Positions 25,501 through 34,050 of a DNA stretch of 64,000 bases are shown here, piece after piece. Below the pieces are notes generated by a model. The model saw only the letters and a list, made by a program, of their open reading frames with translations. It was not told the origin of the DNA and ran no database searches. Origin of the DNA: Streptomyces geranii (GTDB lineage Bacteria > Actinomycetota > Actinomycetes > Streptomycetales > Streptomycetaceae); assembly GCF_002954775.1 (NCBI RefSeq), contig NZ_PJME01000022.1:62001-126000 (forward strand), given 5' to 3'. The translations under genes were made by a program, and so were the position numbers. Every line of letters starts with the position of its first letter. The first letter of the stretch is position 1.

Positions 25501-27732
25501 TCATGCGGCGGCGTCGCGCTCGGCGACGGGATCAGCACCTGATCCGGCGGTGGACGCGGTGGAAGCGGTGGCCGACTCGGCGCCGGGTGCGGTGATGGGC
25601 TCGGCGCCGGGTGCGGTGACCGGCTCGGCACTGGGTCCGGCACTCGGTCCGGGGCCCGGCTGGGCATCCGGTCCAGCGCCCGGTTCGGCGGCGGGCTCGG
25701 CACCCGATCCAGCCCCCGGTCTCGTGCCCGGTCCGGCGCTCGGTCTGATGCCCGATCCGACGCCTGATCCGACGCCCGATCCGATGCCCGGCCCGGTGCG
25801 GGCCTCACTCCCGGACTCGATGCCGAGCCCCGCGCGGGACCCGGCACCATGCCCATCACCGGACGACCCGGCGTCACGCGCGTCGCCACCCCCGTCGCCG
25901 CTCAGCGTGCGCAGGAAGGACAGCGCGGCGCGGGCCGTCGCGTCGTTCTGGCGGAAGGCCGGGCCGCCCGTGCGGGGGCGGGTGAACGCGCCGGAGCCTC
26001 GGGCCTCGGTGTGGGGGCCGAGGGCGAAGCGACGTGGGTGGGGGGTGCCGTCGCGGTCCAGGAGCCGGCCGTCGCCGGGGTCCACGGCGAGCAGGCCCTC
26101 GCCGGTGACGGCGACCCCGTCGGCGTGCAGTTCGCGCAGCAGGGTGTCGCGGGCGCGCTCCACCGTGGGCTCCGGCAGGCGTGCCTCGACCAGGGCCCGG
26201 GCCTCCACCGAGGCGCCGGGCACGCTCGCGCCGGACGCCCGGAACACCCCGTCCTCGGCGGCGACGACGGTGTCCGCGCCGAGGAAGTTGAGAAGACCGG
26301 CCCGGGACAGCGCGAGCATCTGGCGCAGCCGGGGGCCGGGCGGACCGGAGGCGAGGTAGCTGAAGAAGCCGTGCCACCAGGAACCGATGTCACCGAGCCG
26401 CACCAGCTGCCCGTAGACGGAGAGCAGCCCGAGGAAAACAGCCAAGTCCTGGCTGTACGAGGGATTGTGATGCCGGGTCAGATCGTCCCGGATGTATTTC
26501 CGCAGCCCCTCCTGGAGCGCCTCGGGCGACGGATACCGCACCCCCTCCAGCGGCCGGTCGAGGGCGTCGAGGTCGAGCCGGTCGGCCGGGTCGGGCACGG
26601 TCGAGGCGACCAGCACCTCCCGCTCCACCCGGTCCGCGGCGGCGTACTTCTCCTCGAAGTCCGCCCAGGCACCGCTGGTCCGCTCCGGATGGACGGTGAA
26701 CAGCCGGTGGTAGTGCGCGAACCCCAACTCCTTCTCCACCAGCGGCCATACGTCCCGCCGGAAGTCGAAGCCGTCCGGTCGCGCGAGCAGCGCGTCCACC
26801 TCACCGGGCCCGAAGAACCGCGGCAGCGGCGGGCGTTCACCGGTCCAGTCGTAACCGATCTTCGAGTGGTACGGCACCCCGCGCCGCGAGCCGACGTACA
26901 GCACGGGCTCCCGCCCGGACGGCACGTACGTCAACTCCCCTTCCGGGTCCTCGGGATCACCCTCGTACCGGCCGCCGCGCCCCTCCGTGAGCAGCACCAT
27001 CAGGTCGACGAAGGCGAGCCCGAAGCCGCGCACCAGGACCGGTTCGCCGGGCGCGAGCGCGGACAGGTCGCTGTCGGCGGTGAAGTCGGGGGGCAGATGG
27101 ACCAGTCCGTGGGTCCGCGCGTACGACGCCAACTCGCGCTGTTCGTCGTCGAGTTCGGCGTCGAGATGGCCGAGGGTCAGCACGACGAGGTCCGCGAGCA
27201 ACGGCCGGGAGCGGCCCTCCACCCACACCTGCTGGCGCCCCTCCCGCGACCCGCTCACCCGCAGCGCGCGCCCGACGTGGTGCCGCACGCGGATACCGTC
27301 CGGGAGGGCGGCCACCGTGTCCTCGTACACCCAGTTCAGATACGCGCCGAGGCGCGGTCGGGCCGAGAACTCGCGCCCGTCGATCTGCGCCCACTCGTGC
27401 AGTGTGGGCCCCGGGCGCACCGGGCCCGTCATGGCCACCGTCTCGTCGGTGAACATGGTGACGTCCTGGGCCTGCGAGTTCATCCACAGCAGCGGTGACT
27501 GCTCCTCGCGCCAGATCCGGCCGGCGCCCGGCGGATGCGGGTCGACGAGATGGATGTCGAGGCCGGTGTCCTCGTACAGCTCGGGCGCGTTGGCGGCGAT
27601 CCGCTCCAGCAGACCGGTCCCTCGCGGACCGGCCCCCACGATGACGAGAGTCGGCCGGGGAGAGCGGCCCGCGTGGTCGGAAGGGGCCGAGGCGGCCAAA
27701 GTGTCTGAGATGTATGAGGTGTCTGAGGACAT
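25501..27732 (-). CDS. FAD/NAD(P)-binding protein with a long repetitive C-terminal tail
   Basis: The 743-residue protein starts at ATG 27732 after GGAG. Residues about 27-45 contain the dinucleotide fold 'LVIVGAGPRGTGLLERIA'; 'PGAGRIWREEQSPLLWMNSQAQDVTMFTDE' near 70 and 'GFGLAFVDLMVLLTEGRGGRY' near 235 fit the NAD_binding_9 class of FAD proteins. The folded part ends near residue 615. The last ~125 residues are Gly/Pro/Ala/Ser repeats (GVGSGVGSGI, PGAEP, TAPGAE) encoded by 12-bp-type DNA repeats at about 25530-25860. It leads the operon with the two LLM oxidoreductases and may supply or tailor their redox chemistry. Its substrate is unknown. Confidence 0.82.
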   Translation of the reverse strand: MSSDTSYISDTLAASAPSDHAGRSPRPTLVIVGAGPRGTGLLERIAANAPELYEDTGLDIHLVDPHPPGAGRIWREEQSPLLWMNSQAQDVTMFTDETVAMTGPVRPGPTLHEWAQIDGREFSARPRLGAYLNWVYEDTVAALPDGIRVRHHVGRALRVSGSREGRQQVWVEGRSRPLLADLVVLTLGHLDAELDDEQRELASYARTHGLVHLPPDFTADSDLSALAPGEPVLVRGFGLAFVDLMVLLTEGRGGRYEGDPEDPEGELTYVPSGREPVLYVGSRRGVPYHSKIGYDWTGERPPLPRFFGPGEVDALLARPDGFDFRRDVWPLVEKELGFAHYHRLFTVHPERTSGAWADFEEKYAAADRVEREVLVASTVPDPADRLDLDALDRPLEGVRYPSPEALQEGLRKYIRDDLTRHHNPSYSQDLAVFLGLLSVYGQLVRLGDIGSWWHGFFSYLASGPPGPRLRQMLALSRAGLLNFLGADTVVAAEDGVFRASGASVPGASVEARALVEARLPEPTVERARDTLLRELHADGVAVTGEGLLAVDPGDGRLLDRDGTPHPRRFALGPHTEARGSGAFTRPRTGGPAFRQNDATARAALSFLRTLSGDGGGDARDAGSSGDGHGAGSRAGLGIESGSEARTGPGIGSGVGSGVGSGIRPSAGPGTRPGAGSGAEPAAEPGAGPDAQPGPGPSAGPSAEPVTAPGAEPITAPGAESATASTASTAGSGADPVAERDAAA
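25530..25860 (-). repeat. 12-bp-type minisatellite encoding the FAD protein's tail
   Basis: The tract is made of variants of a 12-bp unit such as GATCCGACGCCC (plus strand), most regular at 25745-25790. It encodes tetrapeptide-like Gly-Val-Gly-Ser and Pro-Gly-Ala-Glu repeats. The frame stays open throughout. Confidence 0.7.
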
Positions 27733-27874
27733 GCAAAGGCTCCGTGACGCGATAGGTCGAACACGGTGATGCCTTCACACGGGCGTCGCGCAGCGGGACG
27801 CGGGGTACGGCGTGCCACTCCCGGTCCGCTCGGTACGGCGATACGGCCGAGCCCCTCAGCAAGGCCGTCCACCG

Positions 27875-27905
27875 ACTGTACGGTGCCGTTTCCCCTCGCT
27901 GTCAA
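27875..27905 (-). promoter_or_regulatory. candidate promoter for the FAD/LLM operon
   Basis: On the minus strand TTGACA (27905-27900) and TACAGT (27880-27875) are separated by 19 bases, about 145 bp before the operon's start codon. The long leader between them carries no clear riboswitch. Confidence 0.4.
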
Positions 27906-28491
27906 GGTTGTCCGAACTGTGAGCGGTTCATCTCATCTCGTTGACGCCGAACCGGATGCCTGTTCCACTTAACGCATGCATCCACAGCAGTGGCTGGTCA
28001 AACGCTCCCACATCGACCTCGGTCGAGTGTGGTCCTGTTCCTGTTGAGCTGACCCACTGCACGCCCCTTCGCACGGGCGCCTTTTCGCGTTCTCCCGCAC
28101 GTCCCGCATCTCTCACGCCTCGCACGCGCCTTCACACCGGCGTACACCCCTCCCCTCGCACGCCCCCTCCTCGCCCCGCTGTCTCCGCCTCCCCTGCCGA
28201 CTCGCCCTTCACCGACCGCACCTGAGGCGGCGTCAGGAAAGCGGGGCAGGACGCCCATTCACCCATACGTCCCAACGCTCACCCATACGCCACGAAGAAT
28301 CATATTTCACTCTCAGTCAGCAGCCGCACACAGTAAGACCCTTGCGGCGCGGGGCCTCTCGACGAAATGGTTGTGCACCAGTACCGTCACGAAACCCCCG
28401 CGCGGCGTCTATTCACTTGGCGCACCATCCGCATCATGGATGACGATAGGGATGCGGAAAGCAAGAAGGACCGCTGTGAGAGGAGGCGTCC
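27906..28491. other. intergenic region between FAD/LLM operon and sepF
   Basis: No credible gene is seen. A hairpin-like inverted repeat (CACATCGACC 28009-28018, GGTCGAGTGTG 28021-28031) is followed by a pyrimidine-rich run. The 28090-28200 stretch is C-rich and of low complexity. The part from 28280 to 28480 is AT-richer and probably carries the sepF promoter; GAGGAGG precedes the sepF ATG. Confidence 0.5.
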
Positions 28492-28932
28492 ATGGGATCG
28501 GTACGCAAGGCAAGCGCCTGGCTTGGCCTCGTCGACGACAACGATGACGAGCGTTACTACGACGACGACTACTCCGAGGGGACCGAGCAGCCCGGGGATG
28601 CCTGGGTGACGGACCCGCGGGTCAAGGTCGCCGGCGAGGTGGCCGAGGAGAAGGGCCGTCGCATCGGCACGGTCACCCCGGACAGCTTCCGGGACGCCCG
28701 CGCCATCGGCGAGCTCTTCCGGGACGGCGTCCCGGTCATCATGAACCTCACGGCCATGGAGCCCGCCGACGCCAAGCGCGTCGTCGACTTCGCGGCAGGC
28801 CTCATCTTCGGCCTGCGCGGCTCGATCGAGCGGGTGTCCAACCGCGTGTTCCTGCTGACCCCCGCCGACACGGAGATCGTCAGCGGAGAGGCCCAGCCGC
28901 ACCGCGCGGACGGCTTCTTCAACCAGAGCTGA
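28492..28932 (+). CDS. sepF: SepF-type cell division protein (SflA-like paralogue)
   Basis: The protein has 146 residues. A short N-terminal amphipathic segment 'MGSVRKASAWLGLVDD' (membrane-binding helix), an acidic linker with Tyr-Tyr-Asp-Asp, and the SepF core (about 55-135: 'DSFRDARAIGELFRDGVPVIMNLTAMEPADAKRVVDFAAGLIF') are present. SepF links FtsZ filaments to the membrane. Streptomyces has several paralogues; this genomic position, away from the ftsZ cluster, matches the SepF-like protein called SflA in S. coelicolor (from memory), which restrains division outside sporulation. It is monocistronic by position. Confidence 0.9.
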   Translation: MGSVRKASAWLGLVDDNDDERYYDDDYSEGTEQPGDAWVTDPRVKVAGEVAEEKGRRIGTVTPDSFRDARAIGELFRDGVPVIMNLTAMEPADAKRVVDFAAGLIFGLRGSIERVSNRVFLLTPADTEIVSGEAQPHRADGFFNQS

Positions 28933-28970
28933 GCAAGGCCGCTCACCGGCCCCGCCGTCCGTTGTTCAGG

Positions 28971-30176
28971 TCAGCGGAAGGCGTCAAATCCGGTGAGCGC
29001 CTTGCCCAGCACCAGCTGGTGCATCTCGACGGTGCCTTCGTACGTGAGCACCGACTCGAGGTTCGCCGCGTGCCGCATCACGGGGTATTCGAGCGAGATC
29101 CCGTTGGCGCCGAGGATCGTCCGGGCCGTACGACAGATGTCGATGGCCTCTCGTACGTTGTTCAGCTTGCCGAAGCTGACCTGCTCGGGGCGCAGGCGGC
29201 CGGCGTCCATGCGCCGCCCCAGATGGTGGGCGAGCAGAATCCCCTTGTGCAGCTCGACCGCCATGTCGGCGAGCTTGGCCTGGGTGAGCTGGAACCCCCC
29301 GATGGGCCGCCCGAACTGCTCGCGCGTCTTCGCGTAGTCGACGGCGGCCTCGAAACAGGACCGGGCCGCGCCCATGGCGCCCCAGACGATCCCGTACCGG
29401 GCGTGGGAGAGACAGCTGAGGGGCCCGCGCAGTCCGGTGACACCGGGCAGTACGGCGTCGGCAGGCAACCTCACGTCGTCGAGCACCAGCTCACTGGTGA
29501 CGGAGGCGCGCAGGGACCACTTGTGCTTGATCTCGGGCGCGGAGAACCCGGGGCTGTCGGTGGGCACGACGAACCCGCGGATCCCGTCGTCGGTCTGCGC
29601 CCACACGACGGCGACCCCGGCGACGGACCCGTTGGTGATCCACATCTTGCGCCCGCTGAGCACCCAGTCACCACTGCCGCCACTGCCGCCGTCCCGCTTG
29701 GCGTACGTACGCATGGCGGCGGGGTCGGAGCCATGGTCGGGCTCGGTGAGCCCGAAGCACCCGATGACGTCGCCGGAGGCCATACGGGGCAGCCACTGCT
29801 GCTTCTGCTCCTCGCTTCCGAAGGCGTGGACGGCGTACATGGCGAGAGACCCCTGCACGGAGACAAGGGAGCGAATACCGGAGTCGGCCGCCTCCAGCTC
29901 CAGACAGGCGAGCCCGTACTGCACGGCGGAGGCACCGGCACAGCCGTACCCGTCGAGGGACATCCCGAGGGCGCCGAGGCCACCCAGCTCACGGGCGAGC
30001 CCCCTGATGTCCGGCAGCGCCCCCTCCTCGAACCACCCGGCGACATACGGCAGCACCCGGTCCGCAGCCCAGGCCCGCACGGTGTCCCTTATCGCCAGGT
30101 CCTCCGCGTCGAGCGTGTCGTCGAGGCCGAGGGGGTCGGCGGGATCAAAAGGGGGCAGCTTCGCGAACGCGGCCAC
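28971..30176 (-). CDS. gcdH: acyl-CoA dehydrogenase, glutaryl-CoA dehydrogenase type
   Basis: The protein has 401 residues. The pattern 'RSLVSVQGSLAMYAVHAFGSEEQKQQWLPRMASGDVIGCFGLTEPDHGSDP' (residues about 100-150) is the glutaryl-CoA dehydrogenase signature; the catalytic Glu lies in 'LTYEGTVEMHQLVLGKALTG' near 380. Known members oxidise and decarboxylate glutaryl-CoA to crotonyl-CoA in lysine/tryptophan breakdown, passing electrons to ETF. It converges on sepF with 38 bp between stops. Its upstream region is occupied by the repeat array at 30288-30748, so its promoter must lie in the first ~110 bp or within that array. Confidence 0.9.
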   Translation of the reverse strand: MAAFAKLPPFDPADPLGLDDTLDAEDLAIRDTVRAWAADRVLPYVAGWFEEGALPDIRGLARELGGLGALGMSLDGYGCAGASAVQYGLACLELEAADSGIRSLVSVQGSLAMYAVHAFGSEEQKQQWLPRMASGDVIGCFGLTEPDHGSDPAAMRTYAKRDGGSGGSGDWVLSGRKMWITNGSVAGVAVVWAQTDDGIRGFVVPTDSPGFSAPEIKHKWSLRASVTSELVLDDVRLPADAVLPGVTGLRGPLSCLSHARYGIVWGAMGAARSCFEAAVDYAKTREQFGRPIGGFQLTQAKLADMAVELHKGILLAHHLGRRMDAGRLRPEQVSFGKLNNVREAIDICRTARTILGANGISLEYPVMRHAANLESVLTYEGTVEMHQLVLGKALTGFDAFR

Positions 30177-30287
30177 AGGACAGCCTCCGGCAACTTAACT
30201 AGCACCGCTAACCAGAACGAACCCGACGGTACGACGAAGCATGCCGCACGTCCACGACGGGGGGCGAGACGGGTTGGCCGAAGGCCT

Positions 30288-30748
30288 GTCGGCGACTGCG
30301 GGTCCAAACCTTTCCCACCCGCCCGCCCGTGCGGGCCAGCTGACATGTGGGGCTCTGCCGTAGGGGCTAAGGCCCGTCGGCGACTACAGGTTCAGACCTT
30401 TCCCACCCGCCCGCCCCTGCGGGTCAGACTGACATGCGGGGCTCTGCCGTGGCGGCGAAGGTCCGTCGGCGACCGCAGGTCAGGCCCCTCCCGCCCGCAC
30501 CCGCCAACGCACCCCCACCCCCACAACAGACCCCCACCTCTCGACACCCCGCACGGGCGGGCGGGTGGGAAAAGTCCTGACCCGCAGGCGCCGACGGACC
30601 TCCGCCCCACCGGAGACGCCCGCCTCTCGGCATACCCGCACGGGCGGGCGGGCGGGAAAAGTTTGAACCCGCAGGCGCCGGCGAACCTCCACCCCCCACC
30701 GGCGACGCCCACGTCTAAAACATCCCGCACGGGTGGGCGGGTGGGCGG
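30288..30748. repeat. inverted array of ~88-bp GC-rich repeats
   Basis: Direct copies of an ~88-bp unit start at 30288, 30376 and 30465 (the third partial). A core TTTCCCACCCGCCCGCCC lies at about 30311 and 30399. The reverse complement of the core appears at 30548, 30635 and 30724, again 87-89 bp apart. The two halves face each other around about 30520. The rightmost unit runs up to, and partly resembles, the 3' end of the MFS gene. No spacer pattern or cas gene is present. Confidence 0.85.
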
Positions 30749-30757
30749 ACCCCCCGT

Positions 30758-32371
30758 TCACACCGACACCCTCCGCCCCGTCACCTCGCGGGGCCCAGGC
30801 ACCGCCCCCAACCCCGCCCCCTCACACTGCATCACCCGCGGCAACCGCAACGCCATCACCGCCCCCAGCACCAACAACCCCGCACTCACCAGCAACGTCA
30901 CATGCAGCCCGTGCACGAACGCGTCCCGTGCCGCCGAGCGGAGGGCCGCGCCAGGTGACCCCCCGAGCCGACCCGCCACCTCGTACGCCTCGCCCAGCGA
31001 ATGCCCCGCCGACGCCGACGCCGACGCCGGAACACCCGGCACCGACCCCACCCCGGGCGCGTACGCCGCGTTCATCACACTGCCCAGGAGCGCGATACCG
31101 ATCCCGGCGCCCAGCTGGTACGACGTCTCCCCGATCGCCGCCGCCCCGCCCGCCTGCTCCGCGGGAGCCTCGCTCAGCATCGACTCGTACGCCCCGAACA
31201 AGGTCGTCTCCAGGCCGAAGCCCAGCAGTACGAACCCGGACAGCAGCAGCCCCGGGTTGTCCCGCCCGCCCATCGCCATCAGCAGTACGACCGCCGCCGC
31301 CGTGAGGCAGAACCCCGCGCACACCATCGTCCGCGGCCCGAACCGCCGCAGCAGCCGCGCCCCGGCCAGCCCCGCCGCCATCGCGGCCACCGTCAGCGGC
31401 AGCAGTCGTAGCCCCGTCTCCAGAGGCGACAGCTTCAGCACCAGTTGCAGATACTGCGCCGCGATCAGTTCGAGCCCGACCAGCGCGAGCATCGCCAGCA
31501 CGATGCAGCCGACGGACGTACTGAAAGCGGGCCGCGCGAACATCCGCAGGTCCACCAGCGGATACGTACGCCGCCGCTGCCGCCGTACGAAGACGACCAG
31601 CAGCAGCGCGCCCGCCACCAGCGGCGCGACCGTCAGGAAACTCCCCGCGCCCTCCCCGCCGCCCAGCCGCTTCACGCCGAGCACGACGCCGAACAGCCCG
31701 CCCGCGGCCGTCAGCGCGCCGACCACGTCCCACGGACCGGTGTCCCGTTCGCCGCGCGACTCGGGCAGCAGCAGCCGGCCCACCGGCAGGCTGACCAGCA
31801 TCAGGGGGATGTTGACGAGGAAGACCGAGCCCCACCAGAAGTGCTCAAGCAGGAAGCCGCCGAGCAGCGGCCCGACCGCCGCGCCGACCGCCGCCACCGC
31901 GCTCCAGACGCCGATCGCGAGCGCGCGCTCGCGCCGGTCGGGAAAGACCTGCCGCAGGATCGACAGCGTCGCGGGCATGATCATCGCACCGCCGACGCCC
32001 AGCAGCGCCCGCGCCAGGATCAGCGTCTGGGCGCTGTCGGCGAGGGCGGCCAGGGCGGAGGCGACGCCGAAGAGCGCGTAGCCGAGGAGCAGGATCCGGC
32101 GGCGGCCGACCCGGTCGCCCAGTGTGCCGAAGAGGATCAGCAGCGAGGCGCAGACCAGCGGGTAGATGTCGACGATCCAGAGCAGCTCTATCGCGCCGGG
32201 CCTGAGGCCCTCGCTGACGGCGGGCACCGCCACGTGCAGCACCGTCGCGTCGACCGCGACGAGCAGCAGGCTGGTGCAGAGGACGAGCAGGACGACCCAG
32301 CGGTTGGCTCCGGCACCGGCCCCGGCCGCCCGGCGGCGCAGCGCGGCGGCAGCCCTGGTCGTCCCGGACAT
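30758..32371 (-). CDS. MFS drug exporter, DHA2/EmrB-QacA family
   Basis: The protein has 537 residues with about 14 hydrophobic helices. ATG 32371 follows GGAGG at seven bases. Motif A appears as 'FGTLGDRVGRRRILLLG' near 82, motif C as 'GAAVGPLLGGFLLEHFWWG' near 165, and 'AVDATVLHVAVPAVSEGL' near 40 is the family's first-helix signature. Such proton antiporters expel cationic or amphipathic toxins. No TetR or MarR regulator lies beside it, and the regulator is unknown. The gene ends within the repeat array. Confidence 0.92.
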   Translation of the reverse strand: MSGTTRAAAALRRRAAGAGAGANRWVVLLVLCTSLLLVAVDATVLHVAVPAVSEGLRPGAIELLWIVDIYPLVCASLLILFGTLGDRVGRRRILLLGYALFGVASALAALADSAQTLILARALLGVGGAMIMPATLSILRQVFPDRRERALAIGVWSAVAAVGAAVGPLLGGFLLEHFWWGSVFLVNIPLMLVSLPVGRLLLPESRGERDTGPWDVVGALTAAGGLFGVVLGVKRLGGGEGAGSFLTVAPLVAGALLLVVFVRRQRRRTYPLVDLRMFARPAFSTSVGCIVLAMLALVGLELIAAQYLQLVLKLSPLETGLRLLPLTVAAMAAGLAGARLLRRFGPRTMVCAGFCLTAAAVVLLMAMGGRDNPGLLLSGFVLLGFGLETTLFGAYESMLSEAPAEQAGGAAAIGETSYQLGAGIGIALLGSVMNAAYAPGVGSVPGVPASASASAGHSLGEAYEVAGRLGGSPGAALRSAARDAFVHGLHVTLLVSAGLLVLGAVMALRLPRVMQCEGAGLGAVPGPREVTGRRVSV

Positions 32372-32615
32372 GTACGTACCTCCAAGGTTCCCTCGCGTTC
32401 GGCGGTCCGCGGGGTGGGGACTCCCCGGGGCTCCGGCTGAGGAGGAGCGGTTGTCCTCAGTCCGCACGGCGAAAAGCGAGTGGTCCGACAGCGTACGCGA
32501 GTTCGTAGCGGCGAAACGTGGCGGACCTCTCACCGACCCGCGGAACCCGTGTGGTGTACACCACCCGTCCACCCGGGAGCCCGCCGCCCCGCCCGTCCGC
32601 GTTCCGCGCGCCGCC

Positions 32616-32621
32616 CATAAT
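32616..32621 (+). promoter_or_regulatory. -10 element for a leaderless transcript
   Basis: CATAAT ends six bases before the GTG at 32628, with no ribosome-binding site between. This spacing fits transcription starting at the start codon itself. No convincing -35 box is seen. Confidence 0.5.
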
Positions 32622-32627
32622 CGACCG

Positions 32628-33833
32628 GTGACCGACCCTGGAACCGCCCTCGGGCCCCGCCCGCTGCCCGCCCTCGCCCGGGCGGCGCCCGCCCTGCTCG
32701 GGTACGCGGCCGTCCGCGTCCTGGGCCTGGTCGTGCTGGCCGTGTGGAGCGCGGCGCGGGACAAGAGCGCGTACACGCTGCTGACCGCCCGCTGGGACTC
32801 GCTGTGGTACTCCCGGGTCGCCGAACTCGGCTACGGCTACGAGGTGCGTCTCCCCAACGGCGATGTGCACTCGAACCTCGCCTTCTTCCCGCTGCTCCCC
32901 TGGCTGGAGCGGCTGCTGGCCTCGCTCACCCCGATGTCGTACGCCGACGCGGGCTTCGCGGTCAGCGCCCTCGCGTCGCTCGCCGCCGCGTGGGGCGTGT
33001 TCGCGGTCGCGGACCATGTGTACGGCCGCCGGGCCGGGGTCTGCGCGGTGCTGCTGTGGGCGGTGCTGCCGGTCGGGATCGTCCAGTCGATGGCGTACAG
33101 CGAGTCACTGTTCACGGCGCTGGCCGCCTGGTCCCTGTACGCGGTCCTCACCGGCCGATGGCTCACGGCGGGCACCCTGGCCCTGCTGGCGGGCCTGACC
33201 CGCCCGGTGGGCCTCGCGGTGGTCGCGGCGGTCTGGACGACGGCCGTCGTCCAGTACGTACGGGAACGGCGCACGCCCGCCACCCCTCCCGACATCCCTC
33301 CCGCCACCCCGCACAGCCCCCCGCCCGGCGCGCCCCTCTGGCCGCGCGCCCTCGCGATGCTGCTCGCGCCCCTCGGCGCCGCCGGCTACGTCCTGTGGGT
33401 CGGCCACCGCACCGGCAAGGGCCCCCTCGGCTATCTGGACGTCCAGGCCGGCTGGCGCAACGGCTTCGACGGCGGCGCCGCCTTCGCCCGCTTCGTCGCC
33501 GACAAGTTCACGTCATTCCCGTCCGCACTGGCCGGCGTCGCACTGATCGTCGGCGTGGGCCTGCTGATCCGGCTGTACGTCGTCTGTGTGAGGCAGTGTC
33601 AGCCGTTGCCGCTGCTGGTGTACGCGGGTGTCGTCACCCTGCTCGCCCTGTGCGCGTCGAGCTACTTCGGCTCGAAACCACGCCTGTTGCTGCCCGCCTT
33701 CCCCCTGTTGCTGCCGCTCGCGCGGGCGTTGGCCCGGCTGCGTACGTCGAGGGCGGCGCTGGTGACGGGCGGGGTCGCGGTGGCCTCGGCGGCCTACGGG
33801 GCGTTCTGGCTGAACGGCTCCGGTCCGCCCTGA
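32628..33833 (+). CDS. mannosyltransferase-like (PIG-V type) membrane protein
   Basis: The protein has 401 residues and 8-10 hydrophobic helices. The N-terminal loop carries 'RWDSLWYSRVAELGYGYE' (near 55) with acidic residues typical of the GT-C fold, followed by 'NLAFFPLLPWLERLL' and 'AYSESLFTALAAWSLYAVL', which match the PIG-V/DUF2029-type polyprenol-sugar mannosyltransferases. A Pro-rich loop near 225-245 (TPATPPDIPPATPHSPP) is unusual. It probably transfers a sugar from polyprenyl phosphate to an outer-face acceptor. It is divergent from the MFS exporter and likely leaderless. Confidence 0.8.
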   Translation: MTDPGTALGPRPLPALARAAPALLGYAAVRVLGLVVLAVWSAARDKSAYTLLTARWDSLWYSRVAELGYGYEVRLPNGDVHSNLAFFPLLPWLERLLASLTPMSYADAGFAVSALASLAAAWGVFAVADHVYGRRAGVCAVLLWAVLPVGIVQSMAYSESLFTALAAWSLYAVLTGRWLTAGTLALLAGLTRPVGLAVVAAVWTTAVVQYVRERRTPATPPDIPPATPHSPPPGAPLWPRALAMLLAPLGAAGYVLWVGHRTGKGPLGYLDVQAGWRNGFDGGAAFARFVADKFTSFPSALAGVALIVGVGLLIRLYVVCVRQCQPLPLLVYAGVVTLLALCASSYFGSKPRLLLPAFPLLLPLARALARLRTSRAALVTGGVAVASAAYGAFWLNGSGPP

Positions 33834-33940
33834 CCGTCCGGCGAATTCCCGGCGACCGTGCGGTGAACTAATTCGAAAGGGCTACAAAACAAGCCATCCG
33901 CATGATCAATACAAATGAAGGGAAGAGGCGCCCGCCAATA

Positions 33941-33980
33941 GGGATTCCGCGGAATTAAACATCATCCTGAGAGGAATCCC
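33941..33980. promoter_or_regulatory. inverted repeats in an AT-rich stretch before the PAP2 gene
   Basis: ATTCCGCGGAAT is a perfect 12-bp palindrome (33944-33955). GGGATTCC (33941-33948) also pairs with GGAATCCC (33973-33980). The surrounding 33850-34050 is far richer in A/T than the genes around it and probably contains the promoter. A TGTAAC element ends nine bases before GTG 34051. Confidence 0.4.
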
Positions 33981-34050
33981 ACATCACATCGTCATTACAA
34001 AGCCGCGGATTGGGCGGAGAACTGCGCTCACTCGCTGTAACGTCGATTGA

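Noticed and set aside
27733..28100. Riboswitch or T-box leader before the FAD/LLM operon
   Set aside because: The leader is long, but no specifier loop, SAM or cobalamin core or terminator/antiterminator pair could be recognised.
30288..30748. CRISPR array
   Set aside because: The repeats are 87-89 bp units with similar sequence throughout, in two orientations, without unique spacers or cas genes.
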